Made by a program: the position numbers and the translations under genes. From NCBI GenBank assembly GCA_032622095.1, contig CP136064.1, forward strand, positions 246,917,827 through 246,981,826: DNA of 64,000 nt, in the 5' to 3' direction. The notes under the pieces are model-generated. The model saw only the letters and a program-made list of their open reading frames with translations, had not been told where the DNA came from and searched no databases. Positions 1 through 12,600 of this stretch are shown one piece after another; position 1 is the stretch's first letter, and each line of letters opens with the position of its first letter. The DNA comes from Siphonodentalium dalli. Taxonomy: Eukaryota; Mollusca; Scaphopoda; Gadilida; Siphonodentaliidae.

Positions 1-533
1 TGTTGAGTTTGATAGTAAATTTACGAGTCTTTAGAATTCCTCAAATATATCGCATGCAGGTTTTGTTACATGGTACTATGTCTTTAAATTCACAGAAAAT
101 GATATCCCCTTTCTTGGCGCCAAAATACACAAAAAATATTCCCGAGGCGACTGAGTTTCTGAAAAAACAAGATGGTGGATAAGTACCAAATATTGATTTC
201 ATATTAGGTGACCGACCTAATATGGGTTCATATACCGTCACTATATATCGACGCTGATTGGCTAATTGCAAGAACTGACATAATAAAGGAGGGATCAGAG
301 GACATAGTAAAGCGATATGCTATTTGATATAAATTTAGTTCGGCTCGTCAGTTGTTTTTTTACAACTATTTTACGGTGTGCCAAAAACGAACACAACATT
401 TGTTTTTTATCCCCATCTTGTGTATTGATATTATATCCACCAATGTAGTGTAAAATATTTTGTTGGCTCTTGTTTTCAACGAATAATAGCCCCCACGATT
501 TAAAATGGTATCGCAGTAGGGAGAGATACTCAC
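1..533. other. Intron of multiplexin, no feature seen
   Basis: Sequence below the donor of the last visible exon. It is AT-rich, and neither strand has a reading frame that looks like Gly-X-Y or any other protein I recognise. Confidence 0.5.
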
Positions 534-625
534 AGGCAGACCACCTCGACCAGAAAGTCCAGGCTCCCCCTTAGGACCAATCAGCTCACTGATATCAGGA
601 AGAATTGCCGCTTTGCCTTGGAGAC
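534..625 (-). CDS. Multiplexin exon: interruption and next helix
   Basis: 92 nt, begins with two bases completing the Gly codon left by the exon at 10104-10392, ends phase 0 at donor GTGAGT (528-533). It encodes [20 protein letters not shown] and then [11 protein letters not shown]. The [13 protein letters not shown] stretch is a non-helical spacer entering a new Gly-X-Y run. The intron between this exon and the preceding one is about 9.5 kb and filled with repeats. Later exons would lie before base 1. Confidence 0.85.
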
Positions 626-3600
626 CTGTATCGAAAGAACAAAAAAATTTGGAGAATATAACCCACTCTCATAAAAAATATGATGTACAGTAATGCCCTA
701 AATAATCGACCCCTAAACCACAGCAGAATTATGGGAAGTTGTTCAGTATTTAGTCGGAAATATGCCTTGCTGCCATTCATCGGAAAGCTCTCGGTGAGTA
801 CTTTCCGATGAATGGCAACAAGCCATATTTCCGACTAAATCCTGAAAAATGTCCCATAATTCTGCTGTGGTTAAGGAGTCGATTATTTAGGGCATTACTG
901 TATGTAGATCTAAAAAGGCTCATATACTTTGGGCATTACTGTATGTAGAGTTTAGACATTGAATGAGATATGTGACCCGCCATATCAAATCCAGTCGGAA
1001 GTCGGGATTTTTTTACCCTGTGCCAATGCATTCTCTTATATATGCGAGTCGACCATAGGTCGCCTCGCATATATAAGAGAATGCATTGGCCTAACAATTT
1101 TTTATCATTTGTTTTAAATAAATGTTTCTGACAATTTTTAGGACATAAAATAAAAAACATCCATTACCCTGCAGGGAGCCCCACACATACAATGTATATA
1201 GAAGCATATAGATGAGTGTCGTCTGCTCATGTTTGTCTGGGGCTCTGTATGGGTGAAATTATAAAATTGTTAAAGAATACAATAAAAAATTATTAAAATT
1301 GTAAAAAATTGTTAGGCCAATGCATTCTCTTATATAAGAGACACAGGGTAAAAAATCCCGACTTGCGACTGGATTTGATATGGCGAGTCACATATTAAGT
1401 AGATTACATAGACAGTAATCACTTGACTGAACTGGTGACGTGAAATAATTCATGAGATGCAGGGACGTTGTATAAACACGAGAGCACATTGCATTCGTGT
1501 GTTTTACAAAATAGTTCATGTGTCGATTGAATAATATCACGTCACCAGTTCAATTAAGTGTTTATTCTGTTTATTATATTCCACTATTAAAATCTGATTT
1601 ACTAGAAATCCGAATCATACTGCCATTATACCCATGATGCATAAATTTCTATAGCGTGTATGAATACAAAACCCGCTATTTAAAGTGATATAATTCAATA
1701 GTGAAATTATCTTTTATAATCACTCGAGAAATCAAGGTAAACCACGTGCACACACAGGTAAGTTGTAACTGGAGGTCTACAACTATGAATGCACCTTTAA
1801 CCCTTTAGGACGGGAGCTGCGCTGGTGCAGCATTACAGATCATGTACCAGTGCATTCTCTTATATATGTGAGTCTCCCATAGGGAGCCTCGCATATATAA
1901 GATAATGTACTGACTTACATGGTCAAGACAAATATTGTTAGAGCAATGTATTCTCTTATATATGAGAGACTCATATATATATAAGAGAATACATAGGGTA
2001 TTCGCAAAATTTCAGGAAGCTCTAGTAATGGAAGGGTTAAAAGTTGTCATAAAAATATTTGATTAAAGACATATTATGTACTTGTTCGGGTGCGTGAAAC
2101 TGATAAGTTAGTATTCAGGTGCTATGCCAACTGGATGAATGTAGCATTCTACTAACATTGCGAAAACCTCAAGCAAATCGATCGTACCACTCGATAGAAA
2201 ACATCATCTGAACTATGCTCAATTGTAAACATTTACTACTCGATTCGGGACGCATCTATCGGCGATAAACTAACGAAAACGATTTTGTCATCGACAGTCA
2301 CTAATATATAAGAATGACGGTGCACGTTGTCAATTTACATATGATAATAGTAAAACAACTACTTTGAACAAGATTATTCTCCATTTCTATTTGATCACCC
2401 TACAGGAGTGTTTCACATCACTTTAATTATATCAATTTATGGGAGCAGGACATATTTCTTTGACTAGTTGTGAAATCAATGTCATTCGCAGTCATCGTCT
2501 GATGAACGACAATCTTTAATTTGACAGGTACGACTGTCTTCTTGTTGCATAATATTATGCAAATTACTGCAACACACCACAGCCATATATCATATGAAAA
2601 ATAATAAAATGCGATGACTGATTTTTATACTCAACAGTACAATGCTTGGAATTGTACATGAAAGCCTGTTGTGACTCATAATGTTGCTTAATTATCTTTT
2701 TATTCATTAACCCTTTACCCAACAAACCGGCCAAAACCGGCCAAATAAAGCTTCAACAGCCTAAAATATCTTGGGTCTGTCTCAATAAAACCATACAAAT
2801 ATGGATATCATTGGAACCGGCTCCTTGGCCACATTGTGATAGTTACAGTTATGCCCTGTGCCAATGCATTCTCTTATATATGCGAGTCGACCATAGGTCG
2901 CCTCGCATATATAAGAGAATGCATTGGCCTAAAAAAAATCTTTTTTTACCATTTTTTCTTACATTCTTTAACAATTTTATAATTTTTAATGTGTTAAGCC
3001 AATGCATTCTCTTATATATGCGAGGCGACCTATGGTCGACTCGCATATATAAGAGAATGCATTGGCACAGGGCCCTTATGTTGGGTAAAGGGTTAAGTAT
3101 TAACACTAAGACATGAAACATGCAACTCACACAAGCCTGCAAATAGTGTGTCTGTCATTTGCAGAATGAGGTCCCCAGAAGGTGAATTTAGGGTCCTATC
3201 CTGCATCGTGGGCTAGCATCATCAAATTCACCCTCTGTGGACCTCATTCTGCTTAGGCCTCATCTTCTGTGATGTTTCCATAGTTTCAAATTAACAATGT
3301 TTTTTTGTTACTTTTTCCCTTCTGTTCGGTTTCTATATCCCCTAATTATCGGAAGATAAAATGCATAATCGAGGTGACTTATGGGTGAACATCACAAATT
3401 TCATCTCGGAAACTTCAATCTGATTGTAAGTCGTCCATAGCAGTTGAGGCCTAAGCATAATGAGGTTCCCAGATGGTAAATTTGGTGATGCTAGCCCACA
3501 TAGCATAATAACATCACTAAATTCACCCTCTGGGGACCTCATTCTGTAAATGATAGACACACTATTTGCAGGCTTGAACTCACAACCCTCATCGGACAGC

Positions 3601-6600
3601 TTTAAGGTTGACATAAATCATGTAGCATATATTACATAACACTTGCCACATTTTATCTAGACACATTTTATTTATTACCCTACAGTCACTTATCATGAAG
3701 ATAGAATGTTGTTTCTGAGAAAATGTGTGTTCTTTGATAAGATTTTTACTGTATAATGACACTAAAGTTTTATTACAATACTATAAAGAATTTAGCCACT
3801 AAAATGTTATTATTTTTTATAAAAATAACATTCAAACCTAACACATAAAGAGCAATCAATTTGTTTTCTGTTTGATATTTCTCATGAACATTTGAAGGAA
3901 GTCATGAACTAATGTTTGTGTTTGAGTGCAAAGTAAATGAAAGGAGACAGTATTGAGTAGTACATGTGAACTTGAACCTATACAAATTCTGGAATTGAAC
4001 TCTCTCAGTGCTGGGAATTTGTGGCATGTAGACGCCCTAGCCTGCAAATAGTGAGTCTGTCTTTCGCAGAATGAGGTCCCCAGAGGGTGAATTTAGTGAT
4101 GCTATCCCGCATAGTGGGCTAGCATCACCAAATTACTGTGTGGGATAGCATCACTAAATTCACCCTCTGGGGACCTCATTCTACTTAGGCCTCAACTGCT
4201 ATGGGAGCCCTAGCATCAGATTAAAATTCCCCAGTTGAAGTTGGTGATTTTCACCCATTTGTCACCTCAATTATTAATTTTATCTTCTGCAGAATGAAAC
4301 AAGTAACTAAATTATTATGCGGGGATAGCATCACTAAATTCACCCTCTGGGGACCTCATTCTGCGAATGACAGACACATTACTTGCAGGCTTGGTAGATG
4401 CCTGATATCCACACATAGATTTCTAACAGTTTGTATATGTGATATATAGTGGATTAGGCCAATATAAAAACATGCTTGTGTGACAGTGCTATTTTATATA
4501 CCAAAACAGTATATGCCTTTATCACATGCTACACATGTATACTAACTAAGTTATTAAACTTAACTCACTAATATACATTTTATAGCCACATTGTAATCAT
4601 TTCATTCCGCGTACTTGGTTCATTCCATTCCGCGCTATTCCGTTCTATACATTTCCCGTTCCCAGTCGCATTGCTGTTCTGCATGTTGCTATTTCGTATT
4701 TCTACTTTTGCCCAATACCTCATCCACTCTATTCTCTACCTTTTATTTAGCGCCCAATCTGAGACCTAACTGTCGGACACTAAGGTAATGTTATTTGCCG
4801 CCTTTTGTCAGTTCATAAATTGTGTTTGAGGTGTCAACATCGCTGCTGTATTGTGTTATCGCACTTGTAATTCTTCAAATGTCTGAAGAATGTAGAAGTT
4901 GATAAAGTATAAGAAATGAATACTACGTTATGACATCTTGACAGCTTGAGTATTCGATTAAATGCATGAAGACTTTTAAGGTAGGCTTAGTGTTTTCATA
5001 GACCCTGCCAGATGTTTAGACTCAGAGCCCATAAATGTTTGTGATATAGCGACTGATGGTTCACTAAAGACCCACCCCTGTGCTCTACCACACTTGATTC
5101 TCAGTCCCTCCCCTCCTCAAATATATTTCTTTGCATAATTTTCAGGTAGACTTTTTTCTCAAGCCTTTACCCTTCCATGACTGGAATTTCCTGAATTTTT
5201 TCGAAAACCCTTTGCCAATGCATTATCTAATATATGCGAGTCTCCCATAGGGAACCACGCATATATAAGAGAATGCATTGGCCTAACAATATTTACCTTG
5301 ACTGTGTAAGCCAGTGCATTCTCTTATATATGCGAGGCTCCCTATGGGTAACTCACATATATGAGAGAATGCATTGGCACAGGATCTTTAATGCTGCACC
5401 AGCACAGCTCCCGTAATGAAAGGGTTAATTAACCTTCAAAGTACATTGCAATGACCCAATAATCAGTCTATTTAAAAAACAAATTGGACACTTTAAAGAC
5501 ATATTATGGACTTGTTTGGGTGCTTGAAATTGATAAGTTAGTACTCAGGCGCTATGCCAACATGCGAAATGTAGCATTCTACTAACATCGCCGATTTTTT
5601 TTAAAGAAATCGACCATACCACTCCATAGAAAACATCGTCCGAACTACGCCCAATTGTAAATATTTACATCTTGATTCGGGACGCAACAATCGCCGATAA
5701 ACTAATGCAAATGATTTTGCCATCGATGCTCATCGCATTTAATAAATATATAAGACTGGCGGCGCGTGTTAATATTAATATTCATAAAAATAACTACTTT
5801 GAGCAAGATTATTCTCCATTTCTACTTGATCACCCTATCGGAGTGTTTCACATCACTTTAAATAAACTATTATTGTATAGAACTGACCATTTAAAAATAT
5901 ACAATGGAAGCTGTTGGAAGAGTCTATTATTCAGCTGGATAAGTGCTTATGAAAAATGAGCAGACGACAGACAGACCAAAGGATAATGCAAATGCAGAAG
6001 AATTCTTATACATTGTTGGGAAATGTTCAGATAATACGTTCAGCAAACAACTTATGGTTGTTTACTGAACTTATTATCTGAACATTTCCTAAGGGGACTA
6101 CTCATCAATGAGTATTTAGTATAGAAATAGTTAAAGATGATCTATAATCTCTCCTATAACACTTTTTATATAGTTTCCTGAGTATAAAATAATAAATATG
6201 AATCGAAGACCCCTTTCCGGAAACCCTTATATCAATTAATATTCATGTTATGCCAAACTTTCTGGTATAATACATGTAATAAATTTGGGACAATTTATGG
6301 CTCGCGAGAATGTTCGGAGCATAGCAAGGGGAAGAACTCTATCTCTATCTGAAAACGCCTGAAAATTTCATAATGGTCTGTTCTAAAAATAGTAAAAAAA
6401 ATTGTCCCAATTGATTATTACATTATATAAGAAAATATCAATATAAAATAATTCCGGACAGGTGTGTTCGAGTCATATTTATTATTTTATGCACCGGAAA
6501 CTATATATAACTTGTCAAAGGATGAGATGGACCATCTTCAAGAATAAAACATAAAAAATAAAATTTGCCTGCCACAAAATTGTGTGAGAATCTAGTAATT

Positions 6601-9600
6601 AACCCTTTCAGTGCCAAGTCCGATTTTTGTATCAACCCATATTTCCTAGATCATTTTTCAAATTTATTGATTATAATAATGTGATACATTGATGGAAAGA
6701 GCTTATTATAATCAATAAATTTGAAAAATGATCAAGGAAATATGGGTTGATACAAAAATCGGACTTGGCACTGAAATGGTTAAGTTATATTGGCCTCAGC
6801 TGATAGTAGTTAACATATTTTCAGATGCCATGAATTCCTTGAATAATTGAAATCGTATTTTCTGAAGGGTATCTTCTGAATGTATATCGTTTTTGATAGC
6901 AATCGACAGCTTTTGAATCAATAAACATACATTTATATTGTTACATAATCCATACAATTTCCCTCGAGATATAATCAAATAAGTTTCTTGAGAAAAGTGG
7001 TTGTTTTTAAATCAATTCTTTTAGTGACTGAGTTCAGGTTGGCGTGTGTCGAGTGTTGCTTTAGTTGGTAATTTGGCTAAATTAACACTCCTACATACAC
7101 TCAAACTGTGGAATTTAAATGGAGTATGTTGGTTGGTTGAAATCATGTCATGTGATGTCGTGCGTATGCTCCAACTTGTTTTTATATTGTATGGATGCAA
7201 CTTTTCGTGTTTCACACAAAATTTCAGACCAACTCGGAATGCAAGCAAAATTTTCAACATCCATTTATTAAATGAACTCCCTCCCCCACACATCAAGATC
7301 AGTGATGCCATGTCCTGTTTATGCTCCTTTTTAGATCTACATACAGTAATGCCCTAAATAATCGACTCCTTAACCACAGCAGAATTATGGGTAACTTTTC
7401 AGGATTTAGTCGGAAATACGGCTTGTTGCCATTCATCGGAAAGCTCTCACTGAGAGCCATATTTCCGAATAAATCCTGAAAAGTTACCCATAATTCTGCT
7501 GTGGTTAAGGAGTTGATTATTTAGGGCATTACTGTATATTATTAGAACAACACATAATTCATAGATCATAATTGGAAGTCTGTGTACATGAAGCAACTGA
7601 CTCCTGTCGGCAATACATGTAACAATATATGACAGAAGCGACAAGCACATGTATATGTACACATCTTAACCATTTAATGGGTACCATGACATGTATGTCG
7701 TTTAACCCTTTCAGTGCCAGGGGCCGATCTCATCGGCCCTAATTTACGGTCTGTAAAATCGGCCCTAAAAAATAAAAAAATTAAAAAAATACAATTTATA
7801 TATATATATATATTTGTTTTTTTGGGTTGAATTTTTTTTGGGTATGCTTAAGCATGCTATAGCGAATTTAAAAACAAACTGGATAAAACCTTAGGGGCAT
7901 GTTATAACTCAAAACTATCACCAAGTATTCATAGTAATAATTTTGATGCCCATGAAAAACGTAAGATTCCCTGGCACTAAGCCTACAAAATAAGTCTGTT
8001 AAAGAATATAAGAAAAAATTATTAAAATTGTAAAAAATAATAACAAATGATGAATTTTTTTTAGGCCAATGCATTCTCTTATATATGCGAGGCGACCTAT
8101 GGTCGACTCGCATATATAAGAGAATGCATTGGCACAGGGTATATGGGTTGATACAAAAATCAGACCTGGCACTCAAAGGGTTAATGGTTGATGAGCAAGC
8201 CTTGAAATAGGGTGTCTGTCATTTGCCGAATGAGGTCCCCAGAGGGTGAATTTAGTGATGCTACCCCCACATAGCGGGCTAGCATCACCAAATTCACCCT
8301 CTGGGGACCTCATTCTGCTGAGGTGTAAGCAGAATGAGGTCCCCAGAGGGTGAATTTGGTGATGCTAGCCCGCTATGCAGGGTAGCATCACTAAATTCAC
8401 CCTCTGGGGACCTCATTCTGCAAATGACAGACACCCTATTTCAAGGCTTGTTGATGAGTGGAATGACATAGATGTTGATTTACAGTAGATTGAGGGTATT
8501 ATTATGTTAGAGTGTTCATAAATTCGAAAACTCATCTCCTAAAACTTTTCATGGATATAATGGGGAGAGATATTGTTTTTATTATTTTTACATTGATAGC
8601 GTGCATTGGCTTACAAGGTCAAGGTAAATATTGTTAAGCCAATGTATTCTTTTATAAATGTGAGGCTCCCTATGGGAGACTCGCATATATAAGAAAATGC
8701 ATTGGCACCGGGCTTTCGAAAAAAAATTCAGGAAGCTCCAGTCATGAAAGGGTTAATAATGTTGTCTGTATGATTTATTTGTTACAATAGGCGATTGGTA
8801 CAATATAACTCAGTTTATTTGCAATAATATATTCGCTCATGAACATGACGTCGTATATGGCGTACTCACCCATCAAAGCATTAATCTAACTATTTTCTAA
8901 TTTACAGAGGCAATTGATAGTTCCTAGAGACTTTGAATCAGTGCATAATAAAGAAAACTTGCATAAAAAACTAAAACTTTCATGTTGTTAATGAATAAAT
9001 AATAGCACATAAAATAAAAAAAATGCATGTTCATGTTGACATGTTTGCTTTAGCGGATAATTAACACATAAAATAAAAACCAGAATACACTTTCATATTT
9101 GCTTTAGTGCATAATCACAGGAACAATCAAAGAATTTACCCTTTCTGTACTAAACAATCAAATGTATAAGAAACTTGCATTATCCTTTGGTCTGTCTGTC
9201 TATCGTCTGCTCATTTTCCAAAAGCACTTCTCCAGATGAATAATAGACCCTTCTAATGCATATTTTTAAAGGCACACTTAATTTTCGAATGCCCAGATAA
9301 CATTATACAAAACATATTCCATATTATATAACATTTGGAAGAGGAACCAAAAAATGTATATAATCCAACAGAATACGGAACAGCTGTGGCCAAGGGGTGT
9401 CCACCAAGTGATAGCGATTCTCATTATTCCAAGACTTTCCCCGTTGTCAACCCAGAATGCATCAGAATTCAACCTAAGATATAGAGTTATTCCCCCTTCC
9501 ATTGAGAATGATATAATTTACAGTACAGTCCGGATCAAAATTAAGCACAGATCACACCTCGACAAAAACAACATGTTCCCAGTTTATTCGATTGGATCAG

Positions 9601-12600
9601 TTGATAATACAATGTTTTGGAGCTTCCTCTTTCAAATGGTATATACTATGGAATATGTTATATATAATGTGATCTTGTGATTCGAAAATTAAGTGGGCAT
9701 TTAGATGGTTGTTTGTTGAACTTATTATCTAAACATTTCCCTCAATAAATATGGATCCTTTTGCACTTTTATTTATCTGTCATTTGCTTCTATCACCTTA
9801 TCATCCCTCCAAATCAATAATAGACCATTCAGATGTACACTGCTTATTAACTGACTGGGAGAGTCCATTTAGTATAGAAAGGATTAAAACACTCTTGTGT
9901 CGTCATTTTGCTTCCAAGTTGGAGAGAATCAACTAATAGAACAGACAATATGGATAATGTCTGAGACAGGACAAAATGCCGAAATGGCCATTTATGATAC
10001 ATATAATTGGTTGTTTTTTTTTTCAAAGTCATATTTTGACCAATTTAAGTTTAGTCATTTAAATGAGACATGGCACATTAAAATAAAAAAAATATAAACT
10101 AACCTTGCAAACCAGGAGGTCCTTGTCGTCCATCAAAGCCCATTGGACCTCTTGGTCCCACTGGACCTGTTTCACCTGCCTTTCCTTGAGGTCCGAGTTC
10201 TCCAATCTCACCAGGTGGTCCGCGTTTTCCTGGGACTGCGCCACCATCAACGAACACATCATCACCACTATCACCTGATCCCACAGTATCACCACCAGGT
10301 GGTCCAGGTGGACCAATGGGTCCTTGAGTGCCAGTCTGTCCACCATCACCCTTCACACCGCGTTCACCTTTCACACCAAAGCCTCTGTCTCCCTAGTAAT
10401 AGAAATCACATGGAAAATTTAAAATAAACTTTTAACCCTTCCATTGACAGGAGCTTCCTGAAATTTTGCGAAAACCCTCTGCCAATGCATTCTCTTAGTG
10501 CCACCGCAGACGCTGCGATTAAAATCGTAAGTGGGGAATATCGCAGGTAGAGCATCCACTGCGCATGCTCAAGACAATATCACAGTCATATCGTAGCGAT
10601 CAAGCAATGATTATTGCCAGGAAAATCGTGGCATGACCTTGGCAACGCATGCGATCATAGCTGTCACATGACCATGGTCACACCGGTCTCACAATTTATT
10701 GGCATGTGCTCGATCACTTGGATAAAATCGTAGCTGCAGACATCGCAGCACCGTAGCGTCTGAGGGCAAGCCACTTTTCTCCACCGGCGATTTTCCCAAC
10801 TTACGATATTAATCGCAGAGTCTGCGGTGGCACTTACATATAAGAGAAACATTGGCCCAAGAATTGAGACCAGCGAGATTTTCACAGAATGATTTTATAT
10901 GTAATTCCCTTGAGACATGCAACTCCTGGAATACCAGAGTCCAAATGTGTTTACGCCAATCATGCAGAGATTGTGCCCTCTATTTGAGATAATTTTTTAC
11001 AGTGTTAACTGTACGTGTGCACATTCATTCGTATTGCAAAGTTTCTTACGCAAGAGCAGCGCTTTATATACAGTAATGCCCTAATCGACTCCTTAACCAC
11101 AGCAGAATTATGGGTAACTTTCAGGATTTAGTCTCAGTGAGAGCTTTCCGATGAATGGCAACAAGCCATATTTCCAACTAAATCCTGAAAAGTTACCCAT
11201 AATTCTGCTGTGGCCAAAGAGTCGATTATTTAGGGCATTACTGTATATAGGCCGTTTGTTGAACTTATTATCTGAGCATTTCCCACCAATGAATGAATAG
11301 GAATCCTTCTGCACTTGTATTACTGTATTCTGTTTATATTTTCTGAACATCCCTCCAGAAGAATAATGCACCATTCCTATGTATACTTTTATAACTGATT
11401 AATTTAGCAATGAAGGGTTAACAAACCACTACTGACCTTTTGACCTGGCAGACCGATGAGGCCCGCATCTCCAGGGTAACCAGGTCCTCCGGGGAATCCG
11501 TCCACTCCAGGAATTCCAGGTTCGCCTGCAAGACCTGCGTTACCTTTTGAACCCTTCTCTCCCAATCCGCCACCATTGAACGGCGGTTCTGGAATGAATC
11601 CACCTGGTGGGCCAGGTGGTCCCGCCTCACCCTTTGGTCCCTGCATGCCAATCCCAGGACTACCAGAATTACCAGGAATTCCCTATAAAACAAAAATAAA
11701 TAAAATAATATGAATCATACGTGACATGTAGTGGAGCAACCACAAGTGCTGTGGCTCTCATGGATTGTGCAATCTTGTCTGGATTCTGACCCACATAGCC
11801 AACATGACGTAAATGACGTCATGAACCGTGCCATGACGTCTTCTCTGGTTTTCATTGAACTAACTAACAAAATAGGTCTAAACGAAACTAATATGCCTTA
11901 ATCACATGAGAATTCTTCGGAAGTGGTGAAGTTGACAATTTTATTTTCATCTCGTTGGTCCACTTCCAACTCCACAATTTTACACTCTCCAGACAGTTGC
12001 TAACCAGAGTCACATGTCAATTTTACAAAAAAATGTACATGCCACCACTCATCGCTATAGAAAATATAGAACAAATTATATGACATCATCACTCACCTGC
12101 ACCTAAGGTATAAGCTCCAATGTTGTGGTTGCTATAAAATCGAGCACCAGAGACAAGCCTAAAAGGCGAGTCATGGAGTCATTGTCACAAGAAACCTGAT
12201 CACATTCATAGCCAGCTTTTCAGATCGGACAACATTTGCCTTGACCTTGTAAGTCAGTGCATTCTCTTATATAAGCGAGGCTCCCAATGGGAGATTCATA
12301 TATATAAGAGAATGCACTGGCACAGGATCTTTAATGCTGCACTAGCGCACCTTCCGTCATGGACCCCAATCTCCCACCATAAAAGTGTTAACACTGAAAG
12401 CACACACTGATATCCAAATTAGTGTGGAAAGAGACCGTGTGTGAATTTTCAATGCATCAAAGGATAATCTCATTTACTGATTGGCTGAATATATCTGCTA
12501 ATAAAATAATTTGATTGGCAACTTGGGAAAGATTAATTATGCTGAACGTAAGTGAGACTAACATCTTGTCCAGGTATTCCCGGATCTCCTTTGGATCCCA

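Noticed and set aside
2811-3142. Overlapping frames on both strands coding peptides such as [15 protein letters not shown] and IYKRMHWP, seen repeatedly across the window
   Set aside because: They are translations of the palindromic hairpin module; because the DNA is self-complementary, both strands give the same peptides. No sign of protein-level selection.
7021-7357. Paired about 100-codon frames on both strands
   Set aside because: No domain or splice context; probably chance in low-stop sequence.
10059-10349. Second minus-strand frame over the same collagen exon
   Set aside because: It is the +1 shadow of the Gly-X-Y frame and runs through the splice donor.
10143-10427. Plus-strand frame of 94 codons over the collagen exon
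   Set aside because: Antisense shadow of the Gly-X-Y exon; the minus strand has the collagen signature and splice sites.
10664-10885. 73-codon minus-strand frame beginning with a signal-peptide-like [18 protein letters not shown]
   Set aside because: It lies across the Harbinger-like MITE and its flanking PB3 hairpin, in the wrong place and phase for the collagen signal exon.
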